From: Onthophagus taurus
Lineage: Eukaryota > Arthropoda > Insecta > Coleoptera > Scarabaeidae
DNA: 64,000 bases
Assembly (NCBI RefSeq): GCF_036711975.1
Contig: NC_091975.1
Coordinates: 2,854,501 to 2,918,500, forward strand
Direction: 5' to 3'
Both the position numbers and the translations under genes were made by a program. The notes under the pieces are model-generated. The model was not told the origin of the DNA. It ran no database searches and was given only the letters and a program-made list of their open reading frames with translations. This document shows positions 53,748 to 64,000 of this stretch, piece by piece; positions within the stretch are counted from its first letter, which is position 1; each line of letters opens with the position of its first letter.

Positions 53748-54190
53748 TAGAAATTTTTATCAAAAAAGCTGCTCATGGGAAAAACTTTAAATATGGTATA
53801 ATGTAACTTAAAACATTTATCTGTAAACACAAAAAGTTTTATGTCTCAGTTCCAAACCGTTTTAGAGAACTAAATTTTCACATAATTTTAGTTTCAAAGA
53901 ACGTTTAAATTGATGATTTTAAAATTATTTTGTAACAAAACCGTTCAAGCTAGAAACTTAAAATTTGGCACAACCAACTCTCAACCAGTCTTTTATAACC
54001 TCAAAATTGTTTTACTTTGCAATTTCAATCCATTTCGGAGAAAAGAAAGTTTTTCTTCAACGTTGTTTCTTAGAACTGTTACATAGAAATTTTTATTAAA
54101 AAAACTGTTCATTAAAATTTCAAATTTGGTAAAGTTTCAAATATTAATTTCAAACCGTTTTGTTAAAAAAGATAATTTGTTCTAATACTT
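53748..54190. repeat. Satellite-like array, right of the Polinton
   Basis: Monomer heads at about 53,769 (GCTGCTCATGGGAAAAACTT), 53,939 (ACCGTTCAAGCTAGAAACTT) and 54,102 (AACTGTTCATTAAAATTTCA) give spacings of 170 and 163 bp. Shares CAGTTCCAAACCG, GGCACAACCAA and CAGTCTTTTATAACCTCAAA with the left flank. Diverged copies. Confidence 0.8.
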
Positions 54191-56809
54191 TTATTGACAC
54201 AAAATCAATTTATAAAAAGACGTAGAAATGTCATAAAAAAAATTGCATTAGATAAATAAAATGCAGCTGTCGTCGTTATGATGAGCTTAAAAATTGAAAA
54301 ATGTGTATCGTTAAGGCTTCGTTAATACCCTTAAATTCAGCCGATATAAAATAACCTTTGACGGTTATTCGCCGCGGTTGATTTAGAGATTTTAGAGAGC
54401 TTTTCGGATTTCGCACGTTTCGAAACAATTTAATCGCGCAGCGCTCAAGCGAGCTACGGATGTTCACGTTAATCCATTTCGCGATCAAAAACCGAACGCA
54501 TAAAAGGAGATTTACACACATTTTTTGTATCAGTATTTATTAAATTAAAATCGAATTAAATCTATATACGTAGAATAATACATCGTTTAGTTTTGTTGTT
54601 ATGAAATGTAAAACAATGTATTAAACGTTTTGAAACCGCGTTGTATTTATCCATTTGGTATTTAAATGTATTCCACGAATTGTAAAATATTTTAAACAAG
54701 TCTGCAGGTTCATATCCATTTTTCATACATGCATCGGATGCCTCGACGTGTAATTATAGACAAAAGTTTCGAATATTTCTACTATTTGCGTACATTAACG
54801 TGATGTATAATGGGTAAAATACATCTACATGTGTAATATGGAAATAAACATCGAGTCATGTTGCCAAATCGTCTGTCACTAGAAACTATCTCGTCGTGAT
54901 TTATTGAAACATCAAACTTCAAACTCGGTGAATGTTTAGCATGATGACTTTATAATCAGTTGAGTACAACACAAGGTGATACAAAGCACGTGTAAGCTGA
55001 GTGTAATTACGTGGGGTATTTTAATCGTCACTAAACTATCCGCTCGTGTGCTAGTGTTATTACGGTCCGTTGGGAATCCGCCTATGCATATTTGCGGTGT
55101 GTGTTGTAATTCCATTTTAGCCGCCTGGCTCATCCAGGGATATTAAGGAAACATAAAAAAAAATCTCCGTCAATGTTTACGGGATAAAGCGAATAATCGC
55201 TAGGTTTTAACCCGGCATTAACGTTCCGTTTCGTAATGCGAAATGTGAAAATTCGCGTTCGTTGTACTCCCCCGTGGTTCTACGTTTGTTTGTGAAGTAA
55301 TCTATCAAATTGTCACAAGTCTGATGCTTGTTTTCCTCGAACATGAACGGCTTCCGTTTCTCGAAAACTTTAAATATTTGCTTTTGCCATTATGCCGGCA
55401 CGATAGCAGCGACGCGATATCATCGCAAATCCATCCATCATAAATTTCGAGCGGTATTTTCCCACTTAATTCAGATTATCGACAGCAAATATACAATATT
55501 GCACGATGTAATTTTCGATTATTTATGATATTTCAACACGCGCAATATAAAAATGTTTATAATATTGGCGAAATAAACATTTTAGTGTAGTTTAGTGGTG
55601 ATTTCAATAAAGTAAAATCGATAGGATAATAAAATAAAATCATGTAATCTTGTTGAAGTGTGTAATGTGGGGAATCGTTGAAGATGGAAGAATGTCGTAA
55701 GCGAAATCGTTCGGTTATTATTTTACGGCTGCATTAACTTAACGAGTATTACATTTTTTACGAGCTGTCATTAAGATTTAAGGTGCGAGGATAAATTGTG
55801 AAAGCGTCGTTACGGGCGGCGATAAACCGTTCGTTGGGTTTATTGCGACTGGAGGAGAACCGCCCTGGGGGGCTATGGTCGCGAGTTTCTCTATTTGCAT
55901 GTTTATGGAAGCCGCACTGAATAATCGGCCAATAAACGCCCTGTTTTTTTTTTCAGTTTGTGCTGCGGCTCGCTAATAATCCGATTGCATGACTTTCAAC
56001 GGTAGCCCCCAACGTTACTTTGCGCTTGGGAAGATTGATTCTCCAACTCGCTACGCTAATATTTATCGCCCGACAGTTTGCATGTTCTATTGTACACACA
56101 GGTTTATTTATTTCCTGTCGCCGTTCGACTTGATAGCTTTCGAACGACTCTATTATTCATGCTTTGTTTTTTACGGTTAAACTCGTTTTACGATGACGAG
56201 AGATTACTTGTTGGAAAACGACGCAAATTCCATTTCCCCACCAATCTCGATTTATTTAGATTTCATTACCACAAACAATTCTCATTTGAATATATCGAAA
56301 TCCCCCATCAAATTTTAATAACGCATTTCAAAGAGACCGTCACGGAAACGTTTTCTTTCGTCCTTTGAATACAAAATACCACTCGGTTCTAAAAGAGAAC
56401 GCCATATTTTAAATGTAAATGGCCATGCCTAAAAGAATAATTCGACGCCAAAGATCGCTCGACTACCAGCTTATTAATATTAATAACTGTCTGAATTTAA
56501 CGCGACAGTAAACGATCGGATTTGCATAGTTCGATCGTTGTTGCCGAACATTATGGTTAATTTACGACCGATCGTCCGTTAACCAATTTACGCAAACTAT
56601 CTGTTTCAATAAAATTTGATCACGAGGTACTACAGTTACATTTATTGGGTGATTACCATTTTCAAATTCATAGCGATTCAAAGTTAAATAAAATTATCCA
56701 TCGAATTATTTTCGAGCGGATACGAAACAAATACAGTATCGTAGAAACATTATGAGAAAGTTGAGTGTAGGCCATTTCACTTTATCGATGGTATATAAAA
56801 ATGTCACTC
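54191..56809. other. Gene-free DNA with candidate regulatory blocks
   Basis: GC-richer blocks at about 54,240-54,540, 54,760-55,560, 55,680-56,180 and 56,380-56,620. ORFs (up to 96 codons at 56,078-56,368) show no domains. The rest is AT-rich spacer. Confidence 0.4.
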
Positions 56810-57575
56810 CAGTTAGCTAGCTTATAAAATACTAAATAAAATCGGCGATTTTTAAAACTTTATATAAAATAAATTAGTTATCCTGGAAGCTTATAATTTG
56901 GTACAACCTAACCTTAAACAGTCCTTTATAACCTCAAAAAGTTTCGTTTATTAACTTTAAGCTGTTTTCAAGAAATCAATTTTTATTTTCAATCACATTT
57001 CCAACATCTGTTAAATAAAATCGTTGATATTTAATGTTTTATATAAAATAAATTGATCAACCTGGAAGCTTATAATTTGGTACAATCTAACCTCAAATAC
57101 TCCTTTATAACCTCAAAAAGTTTCATTTCTTAATTTCTACACGTTTTGAAAAACTCAACTTTTATCTTCAGCCTCATTTCCAACATCTGTTAAATAAAAT
57201 CGTTAATTTTTTAAATTTTATATAAAATAAATAATTAACTCTGGAAGCTTATAATTTCGTATAATCTAACCTCAAATGCTTCTTTATAACCTGAAAAAGT
57301 TTCATTTCTTAACATCAAACCGTTTTGAAGAAAACATTTTTATCTATAACATCATTTACTACATACATTGAATAAAATCGTTGATATTTAATGTTTTATA
57401 TAAAACAAATTGGTCAACCGGGAAGATTATAATTTGGTACAATCTAACCTCAAACACTCCTTTATATCCTCAAAAAGTTTCATTTCTTAATTCCTAAAGG
57501 TATTGGAGAAAATAATTTTTTTCTTTAGCCATACTTAACTAACGTCAAATCCGTTACTTTTTATTGTTTTGTATG
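56810..57575. repeat. Tandem array, ~179 bp monomers, about 4 copies
   Basis: GGAAGCTTATAATTTGGTAC heads lie at 56,885, 57,064, 57,243 (variant) and 57,421 (variant), spaced 178-179 bp. Each is followed by AACCTCAAA...CTCCTTTATAACC, AAAAGTTTCATTT and TTAAATAAAATCGTT. The core resembles the Polinton-flank monomer (GGAAACCTAAAATTTGGCAC, CAGTCTTTTATAACCTCAAA), so the two arrays are probably one family. Confidence 0.85.
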
Positions 57576-60500
57576 AAGTAAAGTGGTTATTTCACATAAT
57601 AACACATTAATAATATCACAAGAAAAATGTAGTCCAATTCAGGTCAGTAATTTCGTCTTATCTGTTAAGATGTCTCGACTTCATTTTTAAATCCACTATT
57701 TATTACTACCCATTGTATTCAATTGTGAACTGGTAGTAGCAATATCAATCGATCAACTTTTGGGTCTCCAGTTTTTTAGCTCTCCACATTTGAAAATTTA
57801 CCTATGTATGTTTACGTACTCTCCTCACATTTCTTCTTTCCCTCTTCATCTTTGAGGTTCACCAGCTGTAGAAAACGAATTTAACAAAATTTGAGACTAA
57901 AAATTGTCATACATTCACTTTCAATGAACATTGCTAATTATGATAATAAAAATTAATATAATTGATTATTAAAATGACAGTTCCCACATACTACATAATG
58001 CATTATATTCACACCTAATAAAGAATCATAAATTATTCCAATATGAATAACATTATTTCTCCAATTCTAATTGTGAACAACGTACCGCATATGTAGTAAC
58101 GAACGAAATTATAAAACAAGGCTGGTCATAACTCGTTTTCAATGTACAGACAAAGAGCAGTGTCTGAAAATAATGGTCGACCCGCTTAAAGCGGATTAGG
58201 TACGTTCTAATCGATGTCAGTTGCGTTTCCTCAACGAGACCCGCGAGGCTTACATACACAGCTAAGCATTTGAATAATGAAAACCCTAGCTATCGTTTAC
58301 GGCGACAATATATCAGCTTATTTGTTATCGTAACAGTTTATTACGGCGGCCGTGTGCGGCTATAAATTATCTCGCACGCCTTAAAGGTTAATATTATTGG
58401 CTATGGAGAAACTACCGGGAATTTATAATTTTTGTGTATCACGATATCGGATTAAGTCATAAAGTTAGCATCGATTATTTTAGTAATTTTTTTAAATTTT
58501 TTAAATATTTGAAATATTTGAATAGGTGGAGGTTGGATTGGACATGGAAAACTAATAAATCTATCGTTATTATCAACATAATAACTTTTTTGCGAGTAAT
58601 ATACAACGGCTAGGTGAAACATTCACTATCCATTTACTTTGGGTTCGAGCCAAATTACATCACTCTATTCGAGGCGGTATTGGCGGCATTATCTACGATG
58701 CCGGGCAGTTTACGTAAAACCTAAGTCACGAAAAAACATTTTAGTTTGACCCGTCAGGAGAGATAAAATTAAATTAATTTACAACCGGCGTAATATACGC
58801 CAGACAGACCAACGTAAGTTAAGATTGGCTCTGTTTTCTAGATTTATACACTTGTTTGTACGCCGTGATATATAACCAGGCTCGTAATAAATTTTATACA
58901 GGTGTCCTTCATTTATCAACCTGTCACTGAATGTAGGTGAATTATTAATTTGAGTAGAAATAACCAGCCGACGCTGACAAATCGCAACATTCGATATTAT
59001 AATCGCAAAACGAAAATATCGTTAATGTCAGAGTTAATGGGGAATAATAGTCGAGGTCTACACTTTATTTTTTGTTTGTTTGTAGGGGGCTTTTGAAAAA
59101 TGTCAGTACAGTTTCCACGTGGTCGAGTACACCTGGCAACTTCAACACAGCTACGACTCGATTCGGTCGAAGCCTTGCTGCGTTAGTCGAGCGAGCAAGA
59201 ATTATGACGTTAGCATTGTTCGCCGAAGACAATACTAACCGTTCACACCCATGGCCCCAGCCGGACAACGTTCGCATTACCAAACAATGGTGCAATACCA
59301 CCGTCATCATCGTAAATCAAAATCTTGATGTCCAAGCTGTTGTGTTGTTCACCGAATAAATACATATTTTTAATTTTTCAAAACGATCAAAATATCTCGA
59401 TTTAGTTTGAAATTTAAAACGCAAAGTAAGCCATCAACATGCTTCAAGGATGTGTCTTCCACGTAAAGTTAATTACGTATTACTGTATCATAAACGTCCA
59501 CCTGTTTCTGAATTGCGATTCGTTATCAACATGTTGGGACATGTCAAATTAATTATCCAACAACGCGTAAAAAGTGGATGTATATATTGTAACAAGAACG
59601 ATAATTAACTCGAAGCAAAGTAATTAAATACCCGATCGCGATAAAGTTGTCTTTCGATACATATAATAAATTGGCTCTAACACTAACGAGTATTTCCAAT
59701 TACCTAAGAAGAACTCTTTCGGGGACAGCTGACAGCTTAATTATCTGAATAGATTACCACAATTTTTTTAACCCATATTTCGCCAACAATCATCAATCAA
59801 ACTAATTCATTGAATTCATTTAATACCAGGAATGTTTATTAGATTTTATCTGTTTCATTACAAGCGATAATTTCATTCTCGTTCGTCTTTTTTGCATATC
59901 GTTGACATTCTATTGTATTTTGGAACGAAAATACAATTCAAGTCTGGGCGCGTGTGAGTTTTTGTAAAAACGTTTTGTGATCACAACAACGAAACGATAA
60001 ATCACCGTTGTCGTCCTCGTCCCGGCAGCAAATATTAGCGCGAACGTACAATAAAAATAATGATTAGTTGGCACAGTGTGTCGACACAAAGGCCTTTTCA
60101 AGTTTCCCGCATGTGGCTGTCATGGGTGAAAAAACCAACGCCCGACGGCAAGAACTTTGTGAGTGAGCGAAATAGGGAACGACGACCATACCACAATAAG
60201 CCCGGACCGTCTCTAGAAAGTGCGCCTGACGTGTATTAATGAGCTCGATTGTGCCATGTAACATGTATCTGACAGATATTAACTTATTACGTTGTCATAA
60301 ATCACCTCAGACGCAACGCTGATTACTATTATTCGCTTGTATGATCCATTGCGGTTGGTACATAACACTCGATTTATTCATGTAAACATATAAATATAAC
60401 CAAATAATAAAAATCAGATTGATGACGTCACAATACAAAAAGTAGCGGGAAATTTAAATAATTAATTTTATGCATAAATATAAAAACGTTGACCTTCATA

Positions 60501-61529
60501 ATAGATTGAGGGGGTCCAAGAAAAGAGGAGGATGGTTGCAACGGCAGTTCTGCGGTCCCAAGGAGAAACGGGGTAACGATTAATGGACCGGAGGAGAAGG
60601 CCGCCCCATAAATTCAGTCCCAAGAATTACCGGCTGCTCGCAGCTCGCGAAATATGACAGCGTCATAAATATCTGCCATAGCGGCAGCGGCGGTGCGAAA
60701 GCCGAGCCCCAAACGATATTTCTGCTTCTTGGGGCGTACTTCATAACCGAAACCTTTACTTTTACTTTAGTAACGGCAGCAACAATCGACGGGATTTATT
60801 GGCTATCGGGAAAATTTATAACTATTAGTTGTGTCGCGTACGGAATTTAAAAGGAATGTCGATTAGGAGGGGTTCAAAGAATTGGTATTCTTGGAAATTT
60901 CGATTTTTTTTGCATTATTACATAATAAGATGCTTTCGAAAAGAACGACAATTCTTTTGGTCGCGCCATTTCTTCGTGTCCTTTAACAGCGTTTCGCCAT
61001 TAGATTTATCTGGTCTAATCGTGTTCCAAACCGTGTAGACCTGTCCCGGCTTACAAGGGACAGGACACCGAGGCCCCGGGACATTCCTTACGAGGCCCCG
61101 CCGATACATTATGGCTCTATACGAAGAGCCTGGACGTCCCCTACGCCGTACAGAAGAGAGATACGGCCGACGTAGCAAAGAGGCGAAAGACGACGGCGAG
61201 GATTATAAACTTCGCGGAGTAGTCGTTCCCGTGGCTGACGTTATCATTTCAAAGCCCGACCCCGCGCGCACTTATCTTGCTGGCTATAAATCACATTTAA
61301 CTATCTCTTGGACGACCGACGGTCCACCAGTCGAGGCAGCAGCAACAGTGAAAGGAACGAAGTATTGTTGACATCCAATTTTACCGTTAACCGAAAATCT
61401 AAGAAATAAATTTCTTAAACTTATCTTAAAAATTTGGTAGGCAGGCATTGGGTATATTTGCAAAGGAAAAGTATTGCTTAGAAAAAGGTAACGTCATTAT
61501 AATAACCCTGAGTTTTCAGCCGTCAAATG
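57576..61529. other. Gene-free DNA with candidate regulatory blocks
   Basis: GC-richer blocks at about 58,030-58,420, 58,610-58,880, 59,050-59,360, 59,930-60,330, 60,510-60,800 (CCATAAATTC at 60,606) and 61,020-61,380. In 59,065-59,359 and 60,918-61,371 ORFs of 81-95 codons are open on both strands, without recognisable products. Confidence 0.45.
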
Positions 61530-61530
61530 A

Positions 61531-61612
61531 TTCTAGTTCTAGGTCTTGTGTTAGTTCTAGTAATAGTGCTAGTGTAAAACTAGAACTAATACTAGGCTTA
61601 GAACTAGAAAAA
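61531..61612. repeat. Long imperfect hairpin of TTCTAGTTCTAG type
   Basis: TTCTAGTTCTAGGTCTTGTG plus TTAGTTCTAGT on the left pairs with ACTAGAACTAA and CTTAGAACTAGAA on the right. The stem is roughly 33-35 bp with about five mismatches, and the loop is near 61,565-61,578. Confidence 0.75.
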
Positions 61613-61636
61613 ATATCGGGTAGGGTTGGGTTGGGT

Positions 61637-61667
61637 CTGAAGACGCACGGCCAAACCGCGTCTTCAG
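61637..61667. repeat. Perfect 10 bp hairpin
   Basis: CTGAAGACGC (61,637-61,646) and GCGTCTTCAG (61,658-61,667) flank an 11-base loop, ACGGCCAAACC. GGGTTGGGTTGGGT precedes it directly. No U-tract or Helitron-type CTRR end follows. Confidence 0.8.
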
Positions 61668-62160
61668 TTTGAATGCAATAAAAATATGCAACATAGTGAT
61701 ATCTTATGCTAACTAGCGCTACCTACCATTGTCACTAGTAAGTAGGTACGTCCTGGTCTTTTGAAGTCCAATTTGAAAGTCATGAAGAGAACCATTGCTC
61801 TTTTGGAGAAGCTTAAACTGCTACCAAAATCCCCATTCATCATAATTTCTAATGATTGTACTCTTAACTTGGTTGTACTCTTGAAAATGTGGGGTTAGTC
61901 ATGGGAGATTCACCATGGTTTCCATGGTTGCGGTGGTTTTTAATCATGTTGCGCCTCTAACATATCGTCTCTGTATTCTGCTAAATGCAATGGTGGATTT
62001 CATTAACTCCAAGCACGTAAACCTCCGTAACTCTGTAGATAGTTTAAATGTTTTGACAAGTCTGGGAGTGCCTTTGGTGTTTCTTTACAAGACTCGTCAA
62101 CACTCTTTCTTTGTTTGCATATCACAAAACAATATGCTTTACGTCATTATGCTTTGATGT
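61668..62160. other. Gene-free stretch
   Basis: One 80-codon ORF (61,915-62,157) has a hydrophobic, unrecognisable translation. Otherwise mixed-composition DNA; nothing I can name. It may belong to the repeat insertion on either side. Confidence 0.35.
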
Positions 62161-62405
62161 TTCAAAATAAAATTAACCTTACACAACCATCCTTCACGGT
62201 ATAATTGACATTTGTAAACAAAACTGACCTAGCCCAACATTCGTTCACGGTATAATTGACATTTGTAAACAAAACTAACCTTGCCCAACATTTCTTCACG
62301 GTTTAATTGACGTTTCAAAAGAAAACTGACCTTACCTAACATTCCTTCACGGTATAATTGACATTTGTAAACAAAATTAACCTTACTCAACATTCCTTCA
62401 CTACA
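62161..62405. repeat. 51 bp minisatellite, about 4.5 copies
   Basis: TTCACGGTATAATTGACATT recurs at 62,193, 62,244, 62,295 (variant) and 62,346, exactly 51 bp apart. Each is followed by TGTAAACAAAACTGACCT and CCCAACATTC variants. The final copy breaks off at about 62,400. Confidence 0.9.
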
Positions 62406-62459
62406 TTTTTAGGTTCTATGTCCACAAGTATTGAAACACTGCCAGAAAGATACCAACAT

Positions 62460-62790
62460 GGAGGGATTAGTTACAATTGTCGTCTTTGACTGCACTTAGC
62501 TGGTGAATTTTCTAATTTATGGCGATCTTCTTCTTTAGGTGTCTTATTCGGAAATTGGCAATCATCAGGGCAATTCTATCTTTTAAGACTACGGATCTGA
62601 ATAGTTCGTTGCTGGTGCAGCCAAACCACTGTGGAAGGTTCTTCAGCTAGGAGTTACGTCTCCTTCTCCCAGAATTTTTCCCTACATGACATGGCTCATA
62701 AATAATAACTTCCTTTATTTGCTCGTCAATACTATATCTGTATCCTTCTACATGCGTCTCAAATGGATAGATAGCTGTTTAAGTTATAGA
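62460..62790 (-). pseudogene. LINE ORF2 C-terminal relic
   Basis: Minus-strand translation of about 62,555-62,680 gives GRRRRNS, a stop, LKNLPQWFGCTSNELF, then RSVVLKDRIALMIANFR. This matches the C-terminal tail of insect endonuclease-reverse-transcriptase LINEs (GRRRxSWLKNLRxWxxxSSxELFRAAxxKxxIAxMIANxR). One stop replaces the usual Trp. Only this tail and some upstream sequence remain. Confidence 0.75.
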
Positions 62791-64000
62791 TCTTGACATC
62801 TTCCTAATAAATGAAGTTCCTGACAGCTTAGAATATTTATTTCTTTAATTTTTTTATAAATAACAGCAAAGTTTGAGGTGAATGTAAGAAGTAAAAGGAG
62901 ATGGTTAGAAAGGGTGCGGCATTTCATGACAGTTATAAGGGAGGATATAAATTCGCGCGAAAACGTCTTCATTTGCGGGAACTTATTGCCGTTGTTTATG
63001 GGTGTGCGCCGTTGCGGGGAGAAATAATAAAAGTCGGTAATTTATGGCAAGCCCCGCGACGCAGACGACGAGGAGGACGACGACGGGGGGAAAAAGTAAA
63101 ATAGTATACTTGTAAAACTTCGCGCTAAAAAGATAGATGGCCGAACTTGCGACTTGAACCTCGGAGAGAATAAATTTCCCGGAGAGATGAATGGCTCCGT
63201 GGCAAGCCGAACTCCAGCGAGCACTGTCTGCTATCGGGGCCGAAGATTTCTCAATTTGCCACCGGGCATCCATCACCGCACACCACTCTTATTCATTCTG
63301 GTAATTTATTACCAAGAAGGAGTGCCAAGAGTAAAGAGGCGTTAACCAAAATATTTCCTAATGTAAAGCTTAATCGGCTTTTTGAATTTATTGAATCAAT
63401 TGAGGCGAATTTTGCAGAGAATGTTACCCACTTAGAAAAGTGATATGTACAAGTGATAGATAAATAATTCCACTTAAACTCCCTATAGACTTTTAAATCC
63501 ATAAAAGTCTCGGAATTCCCGTTTAGGTGAAAAAGACCGTCGGTCCGATTATGGCAATGAAGGTTTTTATTGTCGGATTGCCGATCGATGTCATTAAAAA
63601 TTTATAATAGACGTGGTGAAAAGAGTCAACGCGCTAGAACGGTTTCCATAAAAAGGAATATTAAAAGCGCGGTTCGGTTGTGGGGAGCGACTTTATCTGT
63701 TATTTTTACGAGCGCGCAGCGACGGCAAATAAAAAACGATTACCTGGGGACCATAAAGGCATAAATTATTGTTAAGAGAGGAGCAGAGCGCGCACGGACG
63801 TGGAAACGTCATAAACCATTCGTCGAAACGGCGCAACGACGAAAATGGCTTTATCGAAAATAAACGCGAGCCGTAAATTAGAAAAAGAGAGATGATGGTG
63901 GTGCACACGTGCACATACACGTTCGTTCTACTCTATCCGCAATTACTCGGGTGATTTACACGTTATTAATCCGCTAATAAATACAAACATTAATTATTGT
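62791..64000. other. Gene-free DNA with candidate regulatory blocks
   Basis: GC-richer blocks at about 62,900-63,290 and 63,500-63,960. The CGACGAGGAGGACGACGACG stretch near 63,067 is Arg/Gly-like in one frame and Ser-rich in the other, typical of composition artefacts. CCATAAAGGCATAAATTA lies near 63,750. No supportable gene. Confidence 0.45.

Noticed and set aside
59065..59359. 95- and 81-codon ORFs on opposite strands after a T-rich tract resembling a splice acceptor
   Set aside because: No domain, mutual overlap on opposite strands and no partner exon visible.
61637..61667. Hairpin as a Helitron 3' end or bacterial-type terminator
   Set aside because: No CTRR end follows and there is no U-tract; the context is eukaryotic.

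Overview
The window looks like a piece of an insect nuclear genome, probably a beetle. It is AT-rich, almost gene-free DNA around one developmental-regulator gene, with small introns, decayed LINE and Tc1 relics, and many tandem arrays of 170-190 bp monomers. The beetle guess is inference; nothing diagnostic such as mitochondrial DNA or rDNA is present. Only two regions carry convincing protein-coding capacity.

Region 1 (17,154-18,578, + strand) is a two-exon gene for a NET-family zinc-finger protein, best matched to no ocelli (noc)/elbow. It has a 72 bp intron and a polyadenylation signal near 18,988. The tens of kilobases on either side alternate AT-rich spacer with GC-richer blocks lacking believable ORFs, many with CCATAAA-type homeodomain-like sites. 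That layout is typical of a developmental gene with long-range enhancers.

Region 2 (38,495-53,741) is a complete Polinton/Maverick (adintovirus-like) element of 15,247 bp. It has 413/414 bp terminal inverted repeats (TIRs) differing by two substitutions and one homopolymer indel, AG...CT termini, and a perfect 6 bp target duplication (ATTACG). Genes in order: an orphan 222-aa ORF (+). Then a minus-strand block: integrase, a 134-aa beta-rich protein, a DUF8207 protein, a PLA2-like protein and a packaging ATPase. Then a plus-strand block: core protein, adenain-like protease, penton-like minor capsid, a 44-aa ORF, double-jelly-roll major capsid, a 172-aa protein, a 95-aa protein, protein-primed DNA polymerase and an orphan 242-aa ORF. 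Replication, integration, packaging, maturation and capsid genes are all present; the only interruption is a frame change between core protein and protease that may be programmed.

The most interesting item is the last gene: a 64-aa minus-strand ORF (53,204-53,398) whose 5' end lies in the right TIR. It has an RVxF plus hydrophobic-pair PP1-docking motif followed by a W...A-x-DR-x-RF-x-RRI helix, the architecture of PPP1R15/GADD34 eIF2alpha-phosphatase regulators. A mirror copy in the left TIR keeps only the docking half. If right, the element carries a host-translation-control gene of the kind known from large DNA viruses.

The Polinton sits inside a tandem array of ~165-175 bp monomers, related copies of which recur at 56.8-57.6 kb. 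Other repeats include a tRNA-Arg-like sequence with encoded CCA (11,371), RT relics at 11.5-12.0, 19.2-20.3 and 62.5-62.8 kb, a Tc1/mariner relic at 34.6 kb, a 51 bp minisatellite at 62.2 kb and two adjacent hairpins at 61.5-61.7 kb.
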